64,000 bases of DNA from Diploscapter coronatus (taxonomy: Eukaryota > Nematoda > Chromadorea > Rhabditida > Rhabditidae): contig OZ038423.1 of NCBI GenBank assembly GCA_964036155.1, positions 36,533,249-36,597,248 on the forward strand. The letters run 5' to 3'. Position numbers and translations under genes: made by a program. The notes beneath the pieces are model-generated. The model worked only from the letters and a program-made list of their open reading frames with translations, had not been told where the DNA came from and ran no database searches. Positions 22,995 to 34,988 of this stretch are shown here, piece by piece; the stretch's first letter is position 1, and the number at the start of each line of letters is the position of its first letter.

Positions 22995-23346
22995 TTTTCG
23001 AGACTGAATTTTGAAATTTTTGAGGATAAAACCAGAAAAAAGCGGGAAATGACGAGATAGAGCGAATTTTTATGAGATAGACAAGTTGTGTTTTTGTGTG
23101 ACACTTATCACTAATCAATTGCGATTCATCAAGTGTCTCTCGGATACTTGGGCGAATTTTGGGATCTCATTTTGCTTCCTTCCACTGATAAAAGTCAGCT
23201 CCCTCCTCCCCCGTTTGTTCATTTGATGATAATGTGAGTTATTGTGCTTGTCTTCTGTGGCCGCCGTTTTCGCTTTCCCCATTCCATCTATTATACCTTG
23301 TAGATTATCGAGCGTCCCCGTCCCCGTCCGATTCTCCTGCCCATTT

Positions 23347-23363
23347 TCTCTGCGCCTCTCCGC
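23347..23363. promoter_or_regulatory. CTCTGCG-type nematode promoter motif
   Basis: TCTCTGCGCCTCTCCGC resembles the CTGCGTCTC motif that is over-represented in nematode promoters. It is followed by GCAATTC, as is another copy at 25832. Confidence 0.4.
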
Positions 23364-24012
23364 AATTCGACCGCTATTTCGTCGATCGTTTTTCTGTGCT
23401 GGGGTGCTATATAGAAATGCATCAGAGATGGAGAGAAATAGACGAAAAGTGAGGCAGCAGTGCCTCATAAGAATAAGAGTTGAAGACAAACAATCAGGCT
23501 GTTGCTTGTGCGACGAGCGAGCACGTGAATATGAGAGAGCAGTAAAGAAAACGAGGGGGAATCGAGACATTTCGGATGCGGTGCGGAGCCAGCCAGAACG
23601 CCAACTCACTTACTGCTAATCCGGGAATGGTCCATATTTGGTTAACTTTGGCCAAGAATGGGCTCGCTTTCAAAAATCCCATTTTCGAAGCAAATGTCTA
23701 ATGCATTAACTCACTCCTTTGCGTTTCTCTAGTCAGAAGTTTACGTCGCCAAGCCAATTATAAATCGCCAGTCAACTCACGAAAGTTTCATGTTTACGCC
23801 ATTTCCATATTCGAAGTGTCGAATTTCATGAATTGCCCAATTAACTCTATTATCATTCTTTTCTGCTTTTTCAATGACAATCCCTCCTTTCTTCCCTTCT
23901 TCCCGACCTATTCCTAATTTCAGTCATTCATTTAAATCAATATTGCTTCAGGAAAATGATCGGCATAACGAGAGATGATTGTGGTCGGGTGAAAGGAGCA
24001 CGCGAAACGAGG

Positions 24013-24023
24013 AGAGACGCAGA
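24013..24023. promoter_or_regulatory. GAGACGCAGAG motif
   Basis: Exact reverse complement of the CTCTGCGTCTC form of the nematode promoter motif. A related copy, GGCGCAGAGACGGGGAG, lies at 24196-24212. Confidence 0.5.
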
Positions 24024-25831
24024 GAAAACGAGACACGAAAAAGACAACACGAATCGGTCGAAAATAGAGAAGAAGATTGAAGCAGGCCCGCACTGGTTGA
24101 GACGATAGAGCATGAAAATGAAGGAGATCGGGGACAACGGAACGGGAAAAAGAGGTAGGCGCTGAAATAGTGAAAAGGTTAATGGAGACGGAAAAGGCGC
24201 AGAGACGGGGAGAAGATGTAGTGTGCACCACGCTAGAGAGTATTTAGGAGTAGGAGGGGGCAAAGAATTTGGCGAATTCTTGCGCCAAAGGGGAAAGGGA
24301 AGTAAGGGTTAGCGCGGCGCCCACCGTCGCGAGGCGTCATCATCACTTACTCTCTGTGTCTGTGTCTCTCCACCAAGCTACGCTCTTTTTCCCTCGACCT
24401 CTTCAATTCGCATGATCTATCTCAGTTTTCTGCCTCTCTAGCCACCCTCTCGCTCGTCCGCACCGACTTGGCGCACAGCCAAATGCAAAACCGCCCTATG
24501 AATATGGGTGTCATTCGAATCAGCTTAATGAGATTGACATAACTATGACCACTTAATTGATCAACTAATGGTCTGTCGGGAGATAATTAACTGAGCAATT
24601 AAATAGTCGATGGGGCAATTAACGTGTGTGAATTCACATGTTTCATGATTGACATAAGGTCCTGGACAATGGAAACCTTGTTTACATTGTGGAATTGCTG
24701 AGTTTAGGAAAAAGTGATGAAAGATGATCAACAAGTCTTTGAAGTTCATGCTCCAAATTAAAACTGCCACCTCGGAACAGCTCTTTGATTAGTTATCGAT
24801 GACGTGAATTTCATCATATCAATTATTTGGAAATGTAGCTTCATTTTGAAAGAACCTACAGTTTCGCAAGACCTTTCCCTCAACCTAATGATTGTATGGA
24901 AATTCGAAAGGCCAAATAATTATCGATCATATTTGTATTTCTCAGCTATGCGCTGTGTACGTGTCTCTGTGTCTGCTTCTTTTTTCTCTCACGAATTTCA
25001 ATGACTCAACTCCGACTCTCCTCAAATCGCTCTCGGCCTATAGATCGAGCCTTTCTGCAGTCATCATCATGCAACTCTTATGGAATTGGACACGAAAATA
25101 TTTGTACAATGCAAAATACAAAACAACATCCAGTATAAGAACAGATTTAATTTGTTGTCAAATTTACAAAATTGCAACGCTTCACTCTGATAGATGCACT
25201 ATTTGAGGGCTGAGATAGTCGCAAGTCGGCATTTCGAAAATTGCAGCTTATTCAAATTTAGAAAGGATCTTCATTGCCGTTTAAAAATACTGAGGATTGA
25301 TTCGAATATCCCTGCCTGAGACTTTGAAACATTTTAAATTCTAGCTCGTACAATATTTTTGTGATGATTCTGTCCAATTCTGTGAAGTTCTTAGCTTAGG
25401 TCATTTAAGCCTTGCAATGCTCATTCTCTTTCCGAGATACTTGCGGATAATTTTAAATTTTAATACCTCTCGCATCAAATCCCTCCTAAGTCCTCTCAAT
25501 CTCCGCGCATATCCCTTCTGCTTTCTGTCTGCAGCTCCTGTCGCGGCGCTCAGCCCGTCCCCGATAATTTAGGTTTGCCGAATTCGGAATTCACTCCGCC
25601 TCAGCAGCAGCAGTGTGGCTGTGCGTTGTCTCCTTTCATCTCTCCATTCCCCTCTCCTCTAGCCATTCTATATCTATCATTAGTTATTCTTCGTTTTTCA
25701 CTTTTCCACACTCTTTTCCATTTTAACATCGATTCTCTACTTAGCATTTTTTTCTGGCCTCGGCTTCAAGCTTCAGGCTTTCTCATTCTTCGTCTGTGTT
25801 TCTCCTAAAACTTGGCCACCGACTCTCTGCT

Positions 25832-25848
25832 TCTCTGCGCCCGTCTCC
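25832..25848. promoter_or_regulatory. CTCTGCGCCCGTCTC motif
   Basis: TCTCTGCGCCCGTCTCC, same family as the copies at 13932, 23347, 24013 and 31353. Confidence 0.4.
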
Positions 25849-28800
25849 TCGCAATTCATATGAAAAAACGAGTAGTCATCACTTGATGCCTCATCATAGC
25901 TACAGACGGACTATACGGATAAATAATAATCACCAACATTCGGGGCCACAAACTCCGCCTTCTTTCATTTTTCGCTTCCGTTCAAAAAGTGATCATTTGA
26001 AATTCCAAAATCGGGAAGCAAATACCTTTTAAAATAGAGAGTTACGAAAAGCCATTACCAGCTTCGATGAACCATTCATAGACATGGACTTTGTTAGAAG
26101 AATTCTATCGGCAAGTGCGCATACTCAAGTTTGGCTGATCGGTTTTAGCTAATTCACCCGGTCAAAAATGGTTTTTATTTTTTTGTTCACGAATATCTTA
26201 GTTACATCGAATTTGATTATTTGGAGTTGAAAACTGCTGAAAGTTATGAATTTTGAAAAACCATTTGCGATCCCTAACCAACATGAAGAAATTGAACTTC
26301 AACCGAAGTAGATGTGAATCCAAATAAAATTGTAATTTCAATAGAACTGCACTATAATAGACTGAAGAAGTACAACTTCAACTTTTACCGCACAAACTTC
26401 AATATTAAATTTTAGATACAATGAAGTGGATCTTCGTGAAAATTTGACGAAGATCAGTCTTGTTGAAGTTCAGAGCAGAAGAAAACATTTGCAGTCTGTG
26501 CATCCAAAGTTTGAGCTTGGAAGAATTGAATGATTCTGGCTTAGCTTATTTTCTTTCGGAAGTTTACTTCAACTCTAGTCGTGCTCACAATTTTGATGAA
26601 GTTGAAGAAAAAAATCATTGTTTCAAAAATCTTTCTCTCATCACTTTAATAAATCTCTGTCTCTACTTTCAAAATAAATCAAATTATAAATCAGTCTAAA
26701 TGATGATGTAATTTACCAATAGATTCTAGAGAAGCAGACACAAAATCCCCTTCGTCTCTAACTTATATCCAATAAAACATCAGCCAGCATTAAAAATGAT
26801 CTCACAAATTTTATTCCCTTCCCTCCTCGTCTTGCTCGCTTTTTCGCTCAAGCTTCATGGACATTTGATAGTTTGACGCCGATTAAGCTTGAGCCTGAAA
26901 AATGCGAGAGAGAATGAAAATGGAGATAACTAAGAATTCGAAAAATGGCGGTTTTGAGACTTTACAGAGATTATGACTAAAAATGGAATATTTTCTTGGA
27001 TGGTCACATTTGGCTATTTTCCAGGGCCCATTGTGTTTTGACAGCTTGTCACGTGAGAGATGGTTGTTGAATTGAATAATCGGGTTAATTTTTGATCGGA
27101 CAATATTTTGGAATTCTTATTGAAACTTCTCTAGATGGTGTTGAAGGATTTGTGACTTCAGAGAAAAAGGATTCTCGTGATTTTTATTGGGCCATTCAAT
27201 TAGTTTCTGGTATGCGAAAAATATCTTCTTTTCGATTCTTTGAATTTGAAGTGAAGCAAATAGCACTGACATTTGAAGATGGGAATTTTTAATAATTTCA
27301 TAAACTTATCGAACGATTTCATAGACGAACGTTGCAAGAACCTAATAATTCTACTTTTTTGCATAATTTTTTTTCTATATTTTCGCTTCAAGATTAAATT
27401 TGAATGGTAGCTTTAATTTTAATCAGTAGATATTCCCCAATTCTAACACTTTGACTGATGATAACGAACAATTTTAGATTGAAAACTATTGTCTTCTAGA
27501 TGCGAAAGTTGCTAGAATTCCCAAACACTATAACTTGTCGAGACTTTCGCCTTGTGGAGAATACAATTTAGTTAATTTCCTGTTCGATGTTCCCCAGTTT
27601 CCGATTTCCCGATTGCTGTATATATTTATGGGCATCTGCAATCTGCATCTCTCACAATTAGAGTTGCCTTTTTCTCCTCGATTCTTCCCTATTCTCCTGT
27701 CTCTCCACTCTTTTTCTCTGCCTCCCTCTCTAACTCGCTTTGTCTTTTTTATTTCAGAAGTGAGCGAGAAAACATATCGCCGCAGCGGTATTACATTCAA
27801 TGGGGGCTTCCAAATAACTTTGTGATCATCACTCTGCTATTCCCACTCGATTACCATGTTTGGTGGCTTGGATTGTATCCGGATTTGGTGATCTCATTTT
27901 CGAATATCTTGGCGGGTAATTTTCACCGGGTTATGGATAAATCCATTTGGTGGCTATCGTCACGACGAGTCGAACGAGCCCCATATTCGTTATGCTCCGA
28001 GCTCTCGGTCACCTTTTCCCAGCGCCCCTAGGAATGCGGCTGACTCCTTTTTGTATGCCACAAACAGCGATGGGAGGAGGGATGTTGAAATAGTGTTGGA
28101 GAGGCCCATTTTTCGTGGAACTTCGAAACTACCCCGTCCCTGGACCTTGCCCAGGTACTGTCAACCGGATAATCTGTGCCCAGCTTGGATGAGTTAGCGA
28201 TGTCCGGTGCTGTGCCCTGACTGCCCCGCCCCCTTTTCGGCCCCAGCCTTGCTTCCCCCTTTCCTATTCCTTTGCCCCTTTCCCTATTTCCCCCTTTCTT
28301 TTCTCTTTTCCCCTCCTCTTTATGAGAGAGTGTGTATTGATTATTCGTCTATCGCATCCTCGTCTCTCCATTCGACCCACTCCCTCGCCGCTTTCTCGTC
28401 GTCTCGGCCCTCTACTCACTGACTTGTTCGACATCCTCAGCCTCCCAACTAAACCATTTATGGGCCCAAAATCACTAACTCTGCTCATGGTACTGTATTC
28501 CCGATGACGTCACGGTGTCCGGTCGGGATTCTGAAGGCTCGACGACGACATCACGACATCAGCCGATGACGCAAGTGATCGGAACTGATCAGTGGTTATC
28601 AATGATTGGCACTGGCCTGGAACAGGTACGCTCCATCAGGCTTTTGATGTATTTGATCCGTCGAAGGCTTGATCTCGCATAGTTTTGGTGATGTCACGAA
28701 ATTTTTTCACGAAAGATACTGTAGTTTAGATGATTTTAGGAAAATCGAAGATTTGCTGCACTTTTTTTTATTTTGAGCTTATCATTTATTAGCTCATTAA

Positions 28801-31352
28801 TTTTTCAGCGTTTAATATCACTTGAGTTCGTTAGTACTTGCACACTAATTATCGCGATTATTATGACAAATGTAAATCTAAAGATTGGTTGAGAAAAGTA
28901 AGGGTGAGAAGTAGCGGGGCGAATATTGAGAGGGAAGAAGATAGGAAAACAGAAACAAATCGAAATCCAGTTTGGACAGAGAAGGGACAGATAGAGAGAT
29001 TGTAGAGGAATGGACGAATGCAGGAATGCGGCAATACTGAATGCTTGGTGGTCTGAAGCGTTCATGGCATGAAGAGACGGAATTGCATAATTTCGCTGAT
29101 CGACCTATTGAGAAGTTTCGATAAGCTGATTTATTGGAAGAGTGAAGTTTGAGATTTCTCGTTCGGGTATGAAAAATTCTGCTCGTTGTCCAGGCCTATA
29201 TGTATTTTTTTTTTAATTCATAGTCAGAATCAGAATTAGATGATTTTGGCGGTAAATTTTTAGTTTTTTTTTTTCTCACACATCTGTTTGAGGGGTATAC
29301 GCGGTTCGGTTAGAAACTTCGTGGTACAGTTCTTTGTGTAAAGCTCTTCAGTTCCAGAGATTCTTGCTCAATAGTGAAAAGTCTTATCTACATTGTGTAT
29401 CATAGTACCTGAATTTTAGATGCGTTAGATCTATCTTATCATGATCATACTTCAAAGTTGAACCGCAGAAACATAGGCATGCACAATGATAAAATTTAAA
29501 ACAACATGAAAGTGCTTAACTCTCATTTTGCATACCCTACGAATCGACATTTAAGAAGTTTAAAAATCTCATGGCTTTCGAATCATAATAATCTTTCAAT
29601 TGTTGCCCTGATCAGATAATGAATGATGACTGGCATCAGTAATTTCGAAAATCATTCATTGCTCTAAACTTCAAGCTCGGCGTGCTTTCTTATTCGAATT
29701 TTATTGTCCCCCTAAGCTGTTTACATAGCGATTGCATCATGACCTCATTCCTAAAATAACGTCCACTTGAAGTTACTCGCTATGTGCAGCCATTTCAAAG
29801 AAAAACTTAACAAATCACTCATGATCGTGCATTTGGCCATTAGATTCGCTATTTTCTGATTCGCTAATATCCCAATCTGTTCATGCCAATTTTACATTTA
29901 GGGTCCTCAAGTAAATATAGCGACTTGACGTTGGTGGCCACCTTCACTGGCAGCAATGCTAACAGGGTGGTAAATAATGTTATTGTGAAGGAAAGATAAA
30001 ATTAAAAATTTTCCCAGGGAAAAGTTGCAAAAATCTGTTACTTGAAATTAACACATTTTGGCAAACTTCAAATTGTGTGAACGCGAAAATTACGACCTGA
30101 TTTTGGCACAGAACTATTTTGTTAAGTTTATCGTCGATCTAGATTAAATCTTTTATGGCATTTTGGGTTTGAAGGATACTTCCTTCCCAATTTTTTACTT
30201 GCAAACTATCACGTTTCTACCAAAAACGCACTTTTGCAAGGGAGTGGAATTTGGGGACTCTACCCATAGGAGCTACTTACTACTTACAATAGGAGCAATA
30301 AGTCAAAGATATAAACGATTCAATTTAATGTGAAAAAACGTAAATTCAGATCGAAGATGGTCAAAATATATTCCCTAATTTTCTAAAGTGGAGTGGGCTT
30401 TCCTCATCGATTTCATCGATGAGTTCTTTGGAGATATTTAGGAATTTACAGTAGATTCGTTATATCGGTATCTAAGAATTTGTAGGGGTGGTCAATAGTT
30501 ATGCAAACGGGTGCACGGATTTAGCAGACTACCACCGATATCTATCCCTGCTCCTCTTTCCAACGAGTGTGCAGCAGCAACTAAAGCAACACAAAAGCGG
30601 GGCCGTACTCTGATGCAGGAAAATGCATCCCCCCTCCTATCCATCCATTGCAGTGTTATTTCTCGTTTCTCGTTTTTTCCTAAGTATCTTTCGTCTGTAT
30701 CTCTGTATGTCTATCTCTGTAACTCTCTACGTGTCGCGCTTTGTCTATTTCTTTATTTCTTCATCGCTCTCCTCCGACTCACTTATGAGAAAAAAAATCA
30801 TTTCGCTTCTGAGCATTTCTCATAATACAATTTAATCAGTTAGTTTTACTTATTCCGCACTGTTAGCGGACATTTTCTAAATTCGCTTTCCTTTCGCGGA
30901 TCTCTAACATTGAAATTTAGAGAATTTTTATAATCAAACTTCACTTCATGCTAATTGAGAAAAATCAACTTCAACTCTACCTAAACTTCCGACTAGAGTG
31001 AAGTTGGGATTAAAAAGCGTTGAAGTGCGTCTGTTTTCCACTGAGAATTCTAGAGACCAATCTCAATTAATCTTTCTAAACTTTGAAGTATTCGATTTGG
31101 CTTGGATCTAATTTTCTTCACGGTATTTTGTAATTACAGTATCGTTTCTCCTGACAGACTGGATTTCTCAACTTCTCTCCAGGACCATTGGATAGCTCTC
31201 GCCGTCCCGAGCAATTTGAGATATGACTTGATATCCTTTATTATCATCTCCACGCCACCACACGCCAAATATAAGCAGCCCTGCGTTGGGTGTAGTTAGA
31301 GAGAAGAGAAGAAAAGAGGCGGTTGAGATTTGCGATGGAGAAATTCGGGGGT

Positions 31353-31370
31353 GAAGACGCAGAGAGACGG
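31353..31370. promoter_or_regulatory. GAAGACGCAGAGAGACGG motif
   Basis: Purine-strand version of the CTCTGCGTC(T) promoter motif, inside a long GA-rich block (31300-31400). Confidence 0.4.
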
Positions 31371-34300
31371 CGAGAGAGCGCAACAAATCGAGAGTGCACA
31401 GACCGTCAGACGGGGAAACGATGAGCGTCTTTTTCTCTAATCCACCCGCTATTTCGCTCAATCAATAAGCGACCTTTCAAGAGAAAAATATATAGGAAGC
31501 CGGCGCGCTTTCTCAGAGTAGAGGAGAGAAGAAAAGAAAAACTCACAGAGTGAATTGAAAATGGAAGTAACTCAACCGGGCCGAGCCCTTTAACACTGGA
31601 TTTTTACTAATTCCAGACAGCCTTCTTAATTCTCGGATCATAAATCTACAGTACCTCTTAAAATGTTACGGTATACAGTACGTATGATTACTGTAAGGGT
31701 GGATTTTTGCAGAATTTTGAGCTGCTGGCCTAAAATTCTCAAGCGCGCTACTCCTGGACTATATAGTGACGCACCTCAAAGTTGGCCCATATTCGGTCAA
31801 CAAGTTTGCTTCATTCCTCCTTATTTTCTCGGCCATTTCGTTCATTCTTTCATTCGTTCCTTATCGACTTATTTTGAGCTGCTCTTTTTCTCTGCCGCTC
31901 TCTGCCATCTTCGTGCTCTTTTCCGCAGTCCTTTCCGAGCTTTTTGTCATCGGTCGTGGCGCTCAAAATGAGCGAAGCGGTCGGCGAGAGTTGGGGTGGG
32001 AGTTTTGCTCATTTCCCTAAATTGCCGATTTTCTAAAATTTGATTTTCGGAATTCTCTGACTTCCACGATTTTCGAATATCTCGACTTTTATTCTCGTGA
32101 ATTCTTTGATTTTCAAAATTGATGCGTTTGGTACAGTGTCTTTACTAAGTTTTCGATCAGTGCATCTAGGAATTCTAGGATTTCAGGATATTAAGATATG
32201 CTTTATCTCTTCCCTGTTAAAATCCTCCCAAAAGCGATTATTTCAGTGTTTTGGGTTGAACACTAGAGAGGAGGCACACAAAATGGGATGAAAGACATAG
32301 AGACAGGACATTGATTGCAGAGACCAAACGGGGCAAAAGTGAGAAGAACAGGGATGAGAGAGTAGGGGATTTGAGAAGGCTGAGAGGTGCAGAGAAGGAA
32401 AATAAAGGGGAGAAGGTTATGCGAGGAGTGCCGCGGTGGTGCGAGACGCTCCTGTCCACTGAGGGCTCCAACTATCCGAGGATAATCCAAACGGTTTTCT
32501 GAACTTTCTGAATTAACAAAATATTCTATGGGTGGGATGGTTGAATTTTTAGTATCTGTCTAGACCTGCTATCGGAATCTGTGTTTGAAAATTTATAGGT
32601 TAGTTCTATTGGGTTGATTTTTTGTGGTCACAATTTTTTGAAGTTGTCGATCTTCATTAGAAAGAATGGAGTTAGAGTTGAAATTTTCTAATGCGTAGGG
32701 AAATTTTCAATCTTCATTCGTTCGTCATTTTTCCTTCATGATGATTGAATAGAATTCATTTTTCATAGAGAAGTCGAAGCTGAGGTTAAAATTCATATAG
32801 CTCTATTTAAAGAATAGTTTTTGATTTTCATTGACTCTTGATTTGTTTCTCCCATGATGATTAAGGGCAGTGCTGAGGTGATGAGTTAGTTGTATTTGGA
32901 GTGGTGATTTATGGGCAGTCCATTTCTGCATCTTTTTGCATTCGACTCAGTTCGAATCGATTGAGAGGCCGAATGAGTTGTTTATTTTGGTGTCTGGTCG
33001 ATTGACTGACAACGTTGCTGCTTGCTGCTGTGGTGCGCAAGCGGGCGGTTATGCAGCTCGCGAGGTTGGGAATGGCAAAAGGGGATCATAGTCATTCCAG
33101 ATCTAGGGAGGACGATCGTGAGAAACTCCTTGCAACCTACCCCTATAGTTTATTTTCGTCTGACGAAAGTGCTTCCTTGGTCTGTAGTCATTGCAAGCCA
33201 CATACCCTTCCAGACCCAGGACTTATTCATTCATGTGATCTAGAACTCGTGCCTGACTAACTTAATGATTGCTATTTTGAAATCGTTATATGAAATGTTT
33301 ACGAATCTACAAGTGTTTGAAACGTTCTTATCAAAATTTTGATTTACCATTGGAAAACTTGGCGTGGTTAAAAGTGTTTTGAGAAAAAATATGAAAAATT
33401 CACTTATCTAAACATTTATGATCATTTGAAACTGCTAATGTTCCGACCTAATCATTTTATAAAATTTGAAACGTTTCGAAATTTGGCTAGAACCAACTAT
33501 TTGTTATAGATGGGGACTGGTGAAAATTGGTAAGTTTTGAGAGAATCAAAAAAGAGTCTTTTCTCTTCCTGCAGTGTTGCTGTTTTCTTTTCATTCACTT
33601 CTCCTCTCTGTCACAGCTTCATTCTCTTTCTCTCACCTCATTTCCATACTATTTCTTCGTCTGCCTTTTTTCTCTCCACTCTCCTCATCTCTATCTCATT
33701 CTTCTTCAGTGTATGTTCTATTTACGATTTGCCTGGTTTTGTGCCTCTAGCGCTTACTTGCCTCCCCTCTTCTTCCACTACACTTTCCCTTTCTTCGATT
33801 ATTTTAATTTCAGAAGGTTCGTCTATGTCTTCGTCGTCGTGACGCCATCTGAATTCTGATTGCGACGCCAATTTAGGGATTCTGAATCCTGACGACAATA
33901 TTCAGACTATACTCTATTCCTAGCTACTTAAAAATTCAAAGTTTATTTTGGAGAGAAGGCAGGAATCTATCGATTTCTTACCTAACGAGTTTTATTCCCA
34001 CTCCCAGTTAACGTCGTTCCCAGAGCCGGGGAGGAATTTTTAATTTTTGCATTGGTTTATCGAGTGCCCCGTTTTGCATTAGTGGCTGTCTCATTTGTCC
34101 ATTTGTCAACCAACTCTCCTCATTCCCTTCACTCCTCCATTCTGCCTGCCCATTTTATCTTTATCCCCCCTTTTCTTCTTCTAAATCTATTCAGCTTTAT
34201 CTCTTTTTCGTCCCTTTAGTCTCATCAAACCTCGTCGCATATCTCTAAAACTCATATCCGCCGTTTATCCCAGGAGATATCGGGGAGGGTGCATTTTTTT

Positions 34301-34988
34301 AGTTTTGTGAAGATTTTACTTTAATTATGCCTTTGTTCCAAGAATCACTTTTTTCTCGAAGAAGAAATCTTTAAAATAGTGCCAAAAGTTTTTTGTTAAA
34401 AATTAGACGATAAACTTCAGGAGAAAGATTGCGACATTTTAAGCCATCGAACTTTTTCTATATTCTCTTACTTCCCAAAGACCTTGTATCTCTTCTCCAT
34501 GGTTTATTCCTCTCCTTCCCTTTTGATTTTCCGGTTTTCAGGTCATTCTGAATTACCTCTTTCTTTATCGATCTCTTTTATAAAAACGCTCAGTAGCGTT
34601 GCCCTGCCCCTGCCTTATTTATGCCCTCAGCAATCTCACCGCTTTTTGACCACTGCCTCTATTTTTGGTATCACATCTCCAACTTTTCTTTTCTCCTTTC
34701 TTCGAATCGATACTCATCTTCATTCCTCGTTTCGTTCGCGTTCGCGTTTTTATTTGTAATTTCTGCTCGGATATATATTTGATCGAGTCGGTCTTCTGTG
34801 TTATCATTGAATTTTACATTGTCATTATTTGTAGATGTCACAAAATCCTGAACTTATCATTTAAAAATATTCCAGGAAGTATAATTTTTCTTTATCAACC
34901 TTGTCTGAATTCAAACTATGAACTTGCAAAGATTCTCATTTTTCTTCTGAAAAATATAGCACTTACAAATTGTTATGATGATAATTCG

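Larger units (their letters stand above)
22995..34988. other. About 12-kb gene desert with promoter-like motifs
   Basis: No exon chain could be built on either strand. The region alternates AT-rich DNA with pyrimidine- or purine-rich blocks (for example 23230-23400, 24000-24250, 25500-25800, 27660-27740, 28200-28430, 31300-31560, 32240-32420, 33580-33790, 34090-34240). CTGCG(C/T)CTCT-type motifs recur (listed separately), as does a cluster of TAAT homeodomain-like sites near 24540. I found no tRNA T-loop pattern and no match to a few familiar microRNAs I looked for by eye. It could be a regulatory upstream region of the p66 gene, contain 5' non-coding exons or non-coding RNAs, or contain fast-evolving genes I cannot recognise. 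Confidence 0.5.

Noticed and set aside
23115..23619. Long overlapping open frames on both strands
   Set aside because: They mirror each other in a low-complexity CT/GA block with CCCCGTCCCCGTCC repeats, typical of spurious frames.
24561..24770. Cysteine-containing minus frame (QCKQGFHCPG)
   Set aside because: Short, no signal peptide in frame with a real ATG, and it overlaps the TAAT-rich cluster.
25295..25320. TTCGAAT context resembling a tRNA T-loop or lin-4-like CCTGAGAC
   Set aside because: No acceptor or anticodon stems can be formed and the microRNA core does not match over its length.
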